A stretch of DNA of 64,000 nt from Holophaga sp. (GTDB lineage Bacteria > Acidobacteriota > Holophagae > Holophagales > Holophagaceae), in assembly GCA_016715205.1 (NCBI GenBank), contig JADKBC010000013.1, positions 32,595 to 96,594 on the forward strand, given 5' to 3'. Below the pieces are notes generated by a model. It was not told the origin of the DNA and searched no databases. It saw only the letters and a program-made list of their open reading frames with translations. The first letter of the stretch is position 1. The number at the start of each line of letters is the position of its first letter. Positions 54,595 to 62,714 of this stretch are shown here, in pieces. A program made the translations under genes and the position numbers.

Positions 54595-55553
54595 GGGATG
54601 AGCAGAACCTTTCCGATGGCACTTCGTGTTTCGAGGAAGGTGTGCGCGGAGCGGCCCTGGGCCAGGGGAAAGGCTCGGCCGATGTTCACTTGCAGGCGTC
54701 CGTCCAAGACCCAGGAAAAAAGTTCGCCGGCGCGTTGAATGCGCGCCTCGGAACTCGTCAGGACGTTCCAAAGGTCTCCGCCCGTGAGGGATTTGGACGT
54801 GTCCATGAGCATGCGGGGATCCACCGGTGCCGGGTCTCCCCCGGCCATGCCGAAGAACACCACATGGCCGCCCGTGCGCACGGCCCTGAAGCTATCCATG
54901 AGGGTGCTGCCCACCGAATCGAAGGCCACGTCCACACCCTCCCCGCTCCTGGAAAACGCCCGCACCTGCCTGGGCCACTCCGGGGTGTATGTGAGGACAG
55001 ACTCCGCGCCAGCCTGCAGGGCGGCTTCTCCCTTGGCTTCACTGGAAGTCAGTCCCACCACCCGTGCCCCCAGCAACTTGCTGATCTGCACCAGCAGCAG
55101 GCCCACCCCACCGGCGGCCGCGTGCACCAGCACCTCTTCCCCCGCCCGCAAAGGATGACTATCCCGCACCAAGTATTGGGCGGTGAGGCCTTGCAGCAGC
55201 AGGGCGGCAGCGGTTTCGAAGGAGATCGGATCAGGCAGTGGAATCAGTTTTTCAAAGGGTACGGCCACCAATTCGGCGTTGGCAAAGGGGCTATCCGCAA
55301 AGGCGACGCGGGCACCCGCTGGAAAGGGGCCACCACCAGGGTTCTCGATGACACCCGCGGCTTCATAGCCGGGGATGTAGGGCGGTGTTCCCGCCAGGTG
55401 GTAGTTGCCTCGGCGACGATAGAGATCCGCGAAATTCAACCCGATGGCGCAGGTTCTCACCAAGGCCTCGCCAGGGGCCGGAATCGGATCTGGAAGTTCG
55501 CGATACTCCAGAACCTCCGGGCCGCCAAATCGGTCAAAACAGAGTGCCTTCAC
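54591..55553 (-). CDS. NADPH:quinone oxidoreductase-like MDR family protein
   Basis: A 320-residue medium-chain reductase of the quinone oxidoreductase (QOR) type, without zinc ligands. It shows GGPEVLEYRELPDPIPAPGE, NFADLYRRRGNY, PYIPGYEAAGVIE, the NADPH loop HAAAGGVGLLLVQISKLLGARVVG and FDSVG. It would reduce quinones or other enones. The start is GTG 55553, overlapping the DUF116 stop (GTGA); the open frame beyond it is antisense or overlapping noise. Sits between DUF116 and UbiA genes with 4-bp overlaps on both sides. Confidence 0.9.
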   Translation of the reverse strand: MKALCFDRFGGPEVLEYRELPDPIPAPGEALVRTCAIGLNFADLYRRRGNYHLAGTPPYIPGYEAAGVIENPGGGPFPAGARVAFADSPFANAELVAVPFEKLIPLPDPISFETAAALLLQGLTAQYLVRDSHPLRAGEEVLVHAAAGGVGLLLVQISKLLGARVVGLTSSEAKGEAALQAGAESVLTYTPEWPRQVRAFSRSGEGVDVAFDSVGSTLMDSFRAVRTGGHVVFFGMAGGDPAPVDPRMLMDTSKSLTGGDLWNVLTSSEARIQRAGELFSWVLDGRLQVNIGRAFPLAQGRSAHTFLETRSAIGKVLLIP

Positions 55554-56320
55554 GCGATGCCCTCGCACTGCAGAGGCTGAACCTTGGAGTCCTCGCTCGG
55601 CTTGCGCTCGACCAGTGTTTCCATGGCTGCGATCAGGTTTGGAACGCTGTACGTCGTGTCGACGCACATGCCGTGTGGCAACTGCAGCGGCAGCACAAAG
55701 CAGGGCACCTCGGCCAGCTTGGTGAGGCCCTTCAGAAGGCGGTCCGCGCAGCTCACGGCCACGATGAGATCGGGCTGGAACTCCCGGGCTTCGCGGTAGG
55801 CCTTGTGGCTGCGGTTGCTGATCCGCACATTCCAACGGTTTTGCAAACCAGCCTCGAAGGTGTCCCCCACTGGGCAGAGGCCACATTCGTAGCAGTTCTT
55901 CAGATCTTCGAAAATATCCGCCTTGCAGCGCGCCAACTGGATGCAGTGGGGCAGCAGGATAAGGGCATTTCGCGCGGGCCGTGTCTTGAAAACCTCCTGC
56001 ACCCGTCGGTTGTTCCAGGCGCAGAACGAGAGAATCCAGGTCTCCTCGTGCCCGAGGAACCGGGCCAGCGGCCTGAAAACGTAGGTCCAGAGTCCATCCC
56101 AGCGCACGATGGCGCGCCGGTTGCGCAGGTAGGTGTTGCCGCGGGTGAAGGTGGGCCAAACTTCGGCGAGGCACCCGACCAGGAGTAGCAAGAACCACCC
56201 CTGCCAAGCATTGTTTAGCAGAGCGCCGATCACTGCGAGAAGTGCGAGACCCAGCGGAACCCCACGCCGAACGGCCAGGAACGGCCATTCAGGTGCAGGT
56301 GAAGACACGACGTCTGCCAT
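55550..56320 (-). CDS. DUF116 family protein
   Basis: A 256-residue protein with one or two TM helices near the N-terminus (about 20-52) followed by a Cys-rich domain: LLPHCIQLARCKADI, CYECGLCPVGD and VAVSCADRLLKGL. The Cys pattern suggests an iron-sulphur or other metal site; the family's function is unknown. It begins seven bases after mlaD's stop region and overlaps the quinone oxidoreductase gene by 4 bp. Confidence 0.82.
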   Translation of the reverse strand: MADVVSSPAPEWPFLAVRRGVPLGLALLAVIGALLNNAWQGWFLLLLVGCLAEVWPTFTRGNTYLRNRRAIVRWDGLWTYVFRPLARFLGHEETWILSFCAWNNRRVQEVFKTRPARNALILLPHCIQLARCKADIFEDLKNCYECGLCPVGDTFEAGLQNRWNVRISNRSHKAYREAREFQPDLIVAVSCADRLLKGLTKLAEVPCFVLPLQLPHGMCVDTTYSVPNLIAAMETLVERKPSEDSKVQPLQCEGIA

Positions 56321-56326
56321 GGGATG

Positions 56327-57799
56327 CTACTTGCCAGAGCTGGCCAGTCCCACCAGTTTTTTCAGATCATCATCCTTCCAGCGGATACCACCGCCAGCGA
56401 AGACGCTGCGGAATTCCTTGTTGGCGAGATCCTGCATCCCAGCCTGGATGTAGAGTCCCTTCCAGAACTGGAAGCTGGAGGTCACGCGGTAGCGGGGGTT
56501 GGGCTTGTCATCGCGCTTGCCGAAATCGTAGGCCAGACCGCCGAAGCGCAGCCGATCATCCAGGAACCGCAACTCTGCGCCTGCCCCACCCTTGCCGTCG
56601 ATGATGCCGGCGTGGAGCACAAAGTAATCCCCAAGGCGCTTCATGAATTCTGCCGAAAGGGTAACCACCTGCTCGGCGTTGACCGTTCGGACAGTCACCA
56701 GGCTCGTTTTGGGGAGCCCCGTGATGGGATCGATTTCATTGGTGGTTACCTTGCGGGTGCTATCGCTGATCTTGCCATCCGGTGAGGAATTGAGCGAAAG
56801 CGAATACCAATAGTCCTTGCGGGGCGCGAGCTCAATGCCCAGGCCGATCTGACTATCATTGCGGGCGGTCCAACGGGCGGCATTCATGTCCAGACGCAGC
56901 TCCATGCTCTTGAGCCCGCCCAGCATTTCGTTCACGTTGTCCACGGCGGCATTGAGCTTCTGCACGGTGCTTTCGTCGTTGAGCAGCTTGCCGATGGTGC
57001 CTTCGCCCCGGTTCATCTTGTCGGTGATCGAACGGATGTTTTCAGAGGTGGACTGGAATCCCTGGGCCAACTTACGCACATCGCCCAGCAGTCCCTTCAT
57101 CTCAGGCTTGCTTTGATCCACCATTTCGTTGAGACCCTTGCCCAGATCCTCGAACTGCTTGGCAATCCTGGGCAGACGATCCCGCAACTCGCCAGTGATG
57201 GATTCCACGTTGGCCATGGTGTTGTTGATGGCGGAATGGTTCTCCTGGGCCATGGAACGGAATTCGGCGGTGAGGGTGCGGATGTTGTCCACGATTTCAT
57301 CGATTTTCTGTCGACCGTTTTCACCACCAATGGACTGGTTCAGCGCATAGGTGATGCCCTTTACATCAGTGCCGATGGCGCCCAGGGTTTCCATGAGGTT
57401 GTCGAGGCTGATGCCGGTCTTGCTGGGGATGGTGCTCCCGGGCGGCAGGATTTCCTGGTTCGCCTGTCCAGGATCAAGCTCGATGTACTTTTCGCCCAGG
57501 ATGCCGATGCTGCTGAGCGAAGCCACGGCGCCCTTGTTGATCGAGAACTTCTCCTCGACGCTGAAGGTGACCACGGCCCGGCCATGGAGGGCTTCGATTT
57601 CCTTGACGGTGCCCACGGGCACGCCGGCGATGCGGATTCGGGCCTGGGGGTTGAGACCCGCCACCTGGGCGAATTCTGTGCGGAAGACACGTTCCTTGGC
57701 TTTGCCAAAGATTTCCAGCTTCTCGGTGCGCAGAATGAGCACCCCAAGAATCACGATGGTTCCGATAAAAAAGGCGCCGACTTTGGATTCGAGTTTCAT
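56327..57799 (-). CDS. mlaD: MlaD/MCE family lipid-transport protein with long C-terminal region
   Basis: A 490-residue MCE protein: a single N-terminal TM helix (about 7-23), one MCE domain (about 30-115, AQVAGLNPQARIRIAGVPVGTVKEIE), a helical stretch (about 125-285) rich in coiled-coil patterns, and a C-terminal region with beta-barrel-like strands (about 300-475, LRLDMNAARWTAR, LGIELAPRKDYWYSLSLNS, SAEFMKRLGDYFVLHAGI). The ring of MCE domains shuttles phospholipids between membranes. The C-terminus is far longer than E. coli MlaD (about 180 residues) and could reach the outer membrane. It follows mlaF by 14 bp. Confidence 0.88.
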   Translation of the reverse strand: MKLESKVGAFFIGTIVILGVLILRTEKLEIFGKAKERVFRTEFAQVAGLNPQARIRIAGVPVGTVKEIEALHGRAVVTFSVEEKFSINKGAVASLSSIGILGEKYIELDPGQANQEILPPGSTIPSKTGISLDNLMETLGAIGTDVKGITYALNQSIGGENGRQKIDEIVDNIRTLTAEFRSMAQENHSAINNTMANVESITGELRDRLPRIAKQFEDLGKGLNEMVDQSKPEMKGLLGDVRKLAQGFQSTSENIRSITDKMNRGEGTIGKLLNDESTVQKLNAAVDNVNEMLGGLKSMELRLDMNAARWTARNDSQIGLGIELAPRKDYWYSLSLNSSPDGKISDSTRKVTTNEIDPITGLPKTSLVTVRTVNAEQVVTLSAEFMKRLGDYFVLHAGIIDGKGGAGAELRFLDDRLRFGGLAYDFGKRDDKPNPRYRVTSSFQFWKGLYIQAGMQDLANKEFRSVFAGGGIRWKDDDLKKLVGLASSGK

Positions 57800-57813
57800 G
57801 GCAGGTCCGAAGG

Positions 57814-58626
57814 TTAATCGATGTGGACAGGATGGACGACAGGACGGGCCAACGCGCGCTTCGGAGGCGGTGGGTCCTGAAGGAAAGGACCATCGGCGTC
57901 ACCCCGCAGGAACTGCTGCACCACGGGATGGGGATTGACCTTGAAGGCGGCGGGGGGCTCGCAGGCGATGCATTCACCCCGGAAAATCAGGGCGATGCGA
58001 TCCGCAATTTCAAAGGCGCTCTTCAGATCGTGGGTGACCGTGATGCTGGTGACGCCAAGTTCGGCCTTTAAATCCAGGATGATGCGCCCGATCACGTCGG
58101 TCATCACGGGGTCCAGCCCCGTGGTGGGCTCGTCGAACAGCAGAATCTTGGGCTTGAGCGCGATGGCGCGGGCGAAACCCACCCGGCGTTTCATGCCACC
58201 CGAAAGTTCGGAAGGCTTGAGCTTATTGGTGTCCTTGAGGCCTACCATATTCAGGCATTCGTCCACGCGATCCAGGATTTCGGCCCGGGTCATGGTGGTA
58301 TGGCGCTTCAGGGCAAAGCCGACATTTTCTTCCACTGACATGGAATCGAATAGGGCCGCCATCTGGAAACACATGCCGATCTTTTGGCGCACCTCGAACA
58401 GTTCGTCGCGGTTGAGATCCTGGATGATCTTGCCGTCCACGGCCACGTGGCCCGCATCGGGTTTAAGCAGGCCCATGATGTTCCGGAGCAGCACGGTCTT
58501 GCCGGTGCCCGAGCCACCCATGACCACCAAGCTTTCGCCGTCCTGAACCTGCAAATTCACGTTGGATAGCACGATCTTGGGGCCAAAAGCCTTGGACAGA
58601 TTCACGACATCGATGACAGGTTCCAT
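57814..58626 (-). CDS. mlaF: ABC transporter ATP-binding protein MlaF
   Basis: A 270-residue ATPase driving MCE lipid transport. Walker A is GGSGTGKTVLLRN, the signature ELSGGMKRRVGFARA, Walker B KILLFDEPTTGLDPV, and the switch His is in ITVTHDLKSAF. It lies 12 bp downstream of the mlaE stop. Confidence 0.93.
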   Translation of the reverse strand: MEPVIDVVNLSKAFGPKIVLSNVNLQVQDGESLVVMGGSGTGKTVLLRNIMGLLKPDAGHVAVDGKIIQDLNRDELFEVRQKIGMCFQMAALFDSMSVEENVGFALKRHTTMTRAEILDRVDECLNMVGLKDTNKLKPSELSGGMKRRVGFARAIALKPKILLFDEPTTGLDPVMTDVIGRIILDLKAELGVTSITVTHDLKSAFEIADRIALIFRGECIACEPPAAFKVNPHPVVQQFLRGDADGPFLQDPPPPKRALARPVVHPVHID

Positions 58627-58638
58627 GCGGTTTGGGCC

Positions 58639-59415
58639 TCAGACGAGCAGGAGCTTCGTCAGGAAAAAGTCGGAAACAAGGATCCATAGGCTGGAGGTAA
58701 CCACGCTACTAGTAGGCGCGTTGCCCACGCCTTCGGCGCCGCCCTGGGTGCGATAGCCTCGCCAGCAGCCCACCAGCGCGATGATGAGGCCAAACACAAA
58801 GGCTTTGTAGAGGGCGATGCGGAGATCACGGAAAGCCAGCAGCTTGTAGAAGTCATTGGCATAGACGAAGGCGCTCTGACCCTCCACGCCCACCAGCAGG
58901 AGGTAACCACCCCAATAACCCACATAGATGCTGAGGGCCACCAGGAGCGGGAGGGTGATGGCGGCGGCCAGGAGCCGGGGGACGAACAGATAATGAACGG
59001 GATCCGTGGCCAGGCATTCGAGGGCATCGATCTGCTCAGTCACCTGCATGGTGCCCAGTTCTGCAGCCATGGCGCTGCCCACCCGGCCCGCCATCATCAA
59101 GCCCGAGATCACGGGCGCCAGTTCCCGCACAATCGCCAGGCCATTGACCTGGGAAGCGAGCCCTTCGGCCTGGAACTGCTTGAAGCCATAGGCCAACTGC
59201 ACCGCAAACACCATGCTGACCGCCAGGGAGGTCAGCATGATGACCGGGATGCTGTTCACGCCCACCGACTGGAATTGGTGCATCAGGTTCGCGAGGTCGA
59301 AGGGGCGGCGGAAAATCGAGCGGAAGGCCCGACCCGACACCACAGCGAAATCGCCCGCCTGGTCGAGGAAGCGGAGAATGTTGGTGCCGAGGGGTTCGAG
59401 GATCGAATTCAGCAT
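58639..59415 (-). CDS. mlaE: MlaE family permease
   Basis: A 258-residue inner-membrane permease of the MCE transporter with about five TM helices. The conserved segments are GVNSIPVIMLTSLAVSMVFAVQLAY, VRELAPVISGLMMAGRVGSAMAAELGTMQVTEQIDALE and DPVHYLFVPRLLAA. Start ATG 59415 or TTG 59442. Order mlaE-mlaF-mlaD with short gaps; MlaB/MlaC are not adjacent. Confidence 0.93.
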   Translation of the reverse strand: MLNSILEPLGTNILRFLDQAGDFAVVSGRAFRSIFRRPFDLANLMHQFQSVGVNSIPVIMLTSLAVSMVFAVQLAYGFKQFQAEGLASQVNGLAIVRELAPVISGLMMAGRVGSAMAAELGTMQVTEQIDALECLATDPVHYLFVPRLLAAAITLPLLVALSIYVGYWGGYLLLVGVEGQSAFVYANDFYKLLAFRDLRIALYKAFVFGLIIALVGCWRGYRTQGGAEGVGNAPTSSVVTSSLWILVSDFFLTKLLLV

Positions 59416-59451
59416 GGCGCTTTCAGAAAGAGGACGAGCCAAAGAATTACT

Positions 59452-60843
59452 TTAACCCATGCTGCCCTTGCGCTTGGCCCTCATTCGTTCGGCGGCGCCT
59501 TCCTTGTTGACCTGGGGCACCCGTGAAAGGGCCAGAGCCTGTGCGGGAATATCCGACGTAATGGTGGTGCCCGCAGCCGTGACGCAGCCATCGCCGAGGG
59601 TTACGGGAGCCACCGCCTGGCAATCGGAACCCACAAACACATCCTTGCCGATCACCGTGCGGTGTTTTCGATAGCCGTCGTAATTGCACGTGATGAAGCC
59701 CGCGCCGATGTTGGTGCGTTCACCTATTTCGCAATCGCCGAGGTAGCTCAGATGGTTGGCCTTGGCACCTGCGTGGAGGTGGGCTTTCTTGGTCTCCACG
59801 AAATTGCCCATGTGGACCTTTTCCTCCAGCACAGTGCCTTCCCTCAGATGGGCGAAAGGCCCCACCTTGGCACCGTTGCCAATGCTGGCGTTCTGACCGA
59901 TGCAGTAAGGCCGAACTTCAACGCTGGACCCCAGGACACAATCCCTGAAGACACACCCCTGGCCGATCTGCGTGCCTTCCCCAACTTCCACCCTGCCTTC
60001 CAACCGAACACCGGGCTCCAGCAAAACATCCGGTGCGAGCGTGACCCGGGGGCCAATCACCGTGGTTTCGGGAGCCAGCATGGTGACGCCAGCCTCCATC
60101 CAGTGGGCATTGATGCGGTGCTGGGCCAGGCTTTGCAATTCGGCCTGATCCAGCCTGGAATTCATGCCCAACAGTTCACTTGGGTTGCAGAGTTCCACCT
60201 GTACGGGCAGTCGGGCGGCCACCGCAGCCACGGCATCGGTCAGGTAGTATTCCCGCTGCGCATTGGCATTCGACAAGCCCGCCAACGCAGGCTTCAGGGC
60301 GCTCCAGGGCAGGGAGTAGGCACCGCCGTTCACGCGGCGCACCCGCAGTTCTTCTGCCGAGGCATCCTTCTTCTCAACGATGCCTTGCAATGAGCCATCC
60401 GCCCGTTGCAGCACGCGCCCGTACCCGGCGGGATCTTCCAGATCCATGGCCAGGATGCAGGCTTCTTTCGCGCCCAGCCGAGCCACGCTGGCTTCGGTGA
60501 GCAGGGGTACGTCGCCGCAAAGAATGACCACCTGCTTCGGAGCCAAGCGCTCCAGTTCCGGAACGGCCTGCTGCACGGCATGGCCAGTGCCCAGGGGCAA
60601 GTCCTGGTCCACCGTGTGCACGGGGCAGGGGAGCAACTTCAGCGCCTGCCACTGCGCAACTGCCGCTTCCACCTGGGCTTTGCCGTGATGCAGCACGAGC
60701 ACTGCCGCCGAAATCGAAGGGGGCAGGGACCGCAGTACCCACAACAGGGAGGGATCCCCAAGCACGGGGTGTAGCACCTTGGGCACGCTTGATTTCATAC
60801 GCGTGCCGAGGCCCGCTGCCAGGATCACCGCTACCGTTGTCAT
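59452..60843 (-). CDS. glmU: Bifunctional UDP-N-acetylglucosamine pyrophosphorylase / glucosamine-1-phosphate N-acetyltransferase
   Basis: Makes UDP-GlcNAc for peptidoglycan and LPS. The 463-residue protein starts with the uridylyltransferase loop LAAGLGTRMKSSVPKVLH, has CGDVPLLTEA and GTGHAVQ, then the left-handed beta-helix acetyltransferase (about 250-440) with IGNGAKVGPFAHLREGTVLEEKVHMGNFVETKKA and NYDGYRKHRTVIG. ATG 60843 has GGAGG upstream. It sits 16 bp after pdxA, and mlaE follows. Confidence 0.96.
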   Translation of the reverse strand: MTTVAVILAAGLGTRMKSSVPKVLHPVLGDPSLLWVLRSLPPSISAAVLVLHHGKAQVEAAVAQWQALKLLPCPVHTVDQDLPLGTGHAVQQAVPELERLAPKQVVILCGDVPLLTEASVARLGAKEACILAMDLEDPAGYGRVLQRADGSLQGIVEKKDASAEELRVRRVNGGAYSLPWSALKPALAGLSNANAQREYYLTDAVAAVAARLPVQVELCNPSELLGMNSRLDQAELQSLAQHRINAHWMEAGVTMLAPETTVIGPRVTLAPDVLLEPGVRLEGRVEVGEGTQIGQGCVFRDCVLGSSVEVRPYCIGQNASIGNGAKVGPFAHLREGTVLEEKVHMGNFVETKKAHLHAGAKANHLSYLGDCEIGERTNIGAGFITCNYDGYRKHRTVIGKDVFVGSDCQAVAPVTLGDGCVTAAGTTITSDIPAQALALSRVPQVNKEGAAERMRAKRKGSMG

Positions 60844-60859
60844 GCCGCCTCCATCCAAA

Positions 60860-62077
60860 TTATTTCCAGGGGGCCCCTGGGGGCACCGAGGCCTGCCAGG
60901 CTTGGCCCTTGGCGCGCCCTGCCAGCCTCACCGCTAGGGCGGAGGCTTCCAGGAAATTCGTCGCATCCGCCGTCCATTTCCCGGCCTTATCAAAGGCTGT
61001 GCCGTGATCCGGCGAGCAGCGGATGAAGGGCAAGCCCAGGGTCAGGTTCACGGCCCGGGTGGCTTCCAGCACTTTCACGGGAATCAAGCCCTGGTCGTGG
61101 TACAGCGCCACCACCAGATCGAACTCGTGCTGCGCGGCCCGTTGGAACACCGTATCCGCAGGCAAGGGACCAAAGAATTGCGGGGCCGGATGGGTGGAAG
61201 GCAGTGGGGCAAGTGGCGTCCGTGAAACCAGTTCCATGCCGCTTTGTCGTCGGCTGAGGGTCAGGGGCGATGGGGTTTCGCCGGGATAGAGCTCCCAGCC
61301 CGCAGGCGCTGGGCCCGCAGGAAAGGGCGAAGGCAGGTGCTCGAAGGGGCTGTGCCAGGCCGTGGGATCGAAATTCAAAAACGCGGATTCAGCCATGCCC
61401 AGGGCTTCCTGCAGCAGGGTTTCTTCGTTGCCAAAGGCACCGCCTTCACCTGCATGGGGATTCAGCGCACACAGGGCCACGCGCAGGTCCGGGTTGCCCG
61501 TGAGCTGAATGAACCGGTCCGCGGCAAAGGCGAGGGTTTCCGCCACGGCCTCGGCATTGATTTCGTCCACCACGGAGCGAAGGCTTTGATGGACCGTATG
61601 CAGCACCACGCAAATACTAGGGCTCACAAAGGCCATGCGGGTCATGGGGGCGCCGGCAAGCTGCTGCAGGTATTCCGTATGGCCCGGGATATCAAAGCCC
61701 GCCTCGTGGGCCGCGGCTTTGGAAAGGGGCAGGGTGACCAACGCATCGGCCTTGCCATCCATCACCAACTGGGCGCCCACCCGGACGGCTTCCACTGCGC
61801 AGCGGCCCGAGGCCGCCGAACCCTGGCCCAGGATCAGGTGATGGGCCGTGATGTCAGGGGTGGGATCGATCCAGGTGCTGGATTGTTTCAGGCGCCGCGC
61901 GGCTTCGGCCCATTCGGCCTTGGTGCTGGTGAGGTCGAGCAGATCCAGCCCAGCCTTGGCACCCACGATGGACAGCTCGGCCCAGGATTCCAGGGTGGCC
62001 AAGCTGCGCACCAGGATCTCCGGCCCAATGCCGCAGGGATCTCCAAGGGTGATGACAAGGTGGGGGCGTCGATTCAT
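60860..62077 (-). CDS. pdxA: 4-hydroxythreonine-4-phosphate dehydrogenase with an extra internal segment
   Basis: Pyridoxal-phosphate synthesis enzyme. Core motifs are present: TLGDPCGIGPEI, GHTEYLQQLAG, NPHAGEGGAFGNEE, GPLPADTVF, VVALYHDQGLIPVKV and LGLPFIRCSPDHGTAFDKAG. At 405 residues it is about 65-70 longer than usual (about 330-340). The surplus lies at about 236-296, between NEETLLQEALGMAES and GPLPADT; it is Pro/Ser/Leu-rich (PSPFPAGPAPAG, TPSPLTLSRRQSG, TPLAPLPSTHPAP). It looks like an in-frame insertion. Gap of 30 bp to the hfq-like gene. Confidence 0.92.
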   Translation of the reverse strand: MNRRPHLVITLGDPCGIGPEILVRSLATLESWAELSIVGAKAGLDLLDLTSTKAEWAEAARRLKQSSTWIDPTPDITAHHLILGQGSAASGRCAVEAVRVGAQLVMDGKADALVTLPLSKAAAHEAGFDIPGHTEYLQQLAGAPMTRMAFVSPSICVVLHTVHQSLRSVVDEINAEAVAETLAFAADRFIQLTGNPDLRVALCALNPHAGEGGAFGNEETLLQEALGMAESAFLNFDPTAWHSPFEHLPSPFPAGPAPAGWELYPGETPSPLTLSRRQSGMELVSRTPLAPLPSTHPAPQFFGPLPADTVFQRAAQHEFDLVVALYHDQGLIPVKVLEATRAVNLTLGLPFIRCSPDHGTAFDKAGKWTADATNFLEASALAVRLAGRAKGQAWQASVPPGAPWK

Positions 62078-62107
62078 GGCCTGGTCAGATTAACAGCCAT
62101 GCGCCCT

Positions 62108-62590
62108 TCAATCGTACAGCGGCAAATCCACATCGGGTGCGCCGGAATCATCTTTCTTGCCCGATCGACTGCGGCGGATGCGCGGTTCTTCATCCTGTTT
62201 GTAGATGTACTTGATGTTGTGTTTGGGCACGAGGAGGTTGGGTTCCTTGATGCGATTGATCTTCAGGCAGTGCTTGTCGTACCACTCGATGATGCCGCGC
62301 AGTTTTTCGTCATTCTGCAGCACGATCACCATGGGCGTTTTGGACTGCATCTGCTTCAGGTAATAGAAGCTTTCCGCATTGGTCTGCTCGGGCGGTGCGA
62401 TCTTGCGACGTGGGCTGCCCGTGCCCTGGGGCGCACTGGCGGCATTGGGGTCGGCGTTCCGGCCACCTGTGGCGAGATCCACCACCGGCTGGGCGATGGA
62501 GGGCAGTTCGGCGGGAATCGCGGACTTGGGGCTGCGCCCCATCTGTTCTTTGATTTCCCCAAAATTGGGTCGAATTAGTTTTCGATTCAT
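62108..62590 (-). CDS. hfq: Hfq-like RNA-binding protein with long N- and C-terminal tails
   Basis: A 160-residue protein. Residues about 70-130 match Hfq: a leading helix (NAESFYYLKQMQ), the Sm1-like strands (PMVIVLQNDEKLRGIIEWYDKHCLKI) and the Sm2-like VPKHNIKYIYK. Hfq normally starts with this helix; here about 68 residues of Pro/Ala-rich sequence precede it and about 30 charged residues follow (RIRRSRSGKKDD). Hfq hexamers pair small RNAs with mRNAs. The distinct loop of the family is not preserved in every position, so Hfq-like is safer than hfq. Upstream of pdxA on the same strand. Confidence 0.8.
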   Translation of the reverse strand: MNRKLIRPNFGEIKEQMGRSPKSAIPAELPSIAQPVVDLATGGRNADPNAASAPQGTGSPRRKIAPPEQTNAESFYYLKQMQSKTPMVIVLQNDEKLRGIIEWYDKHCLKINRIKEPNLLVPKHNIKYIYKQDEEPRIRRSRSGKKDDSGAPDVDLPLYD

Positions 62591-62714
62591 ATTGGATCCT
62601 GAACCTAAGGATACCCCGTTGATAGGGATTTGCCGCGTTTCTATCGGAATGCGTCGAAGCAGGGAAAAGGTGCATCTTGGATGCAGATTGGTGCAACTCC
62701 GTGCCGATCGTTCT

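Noticed and set aside
54595..56288. Open frame extending the quinone oxidoreductase gene upstream through DUF116
   Set aside because: The reductase homology starts at GTG 55553; the upstream part is another frame of the DUF116 gene.
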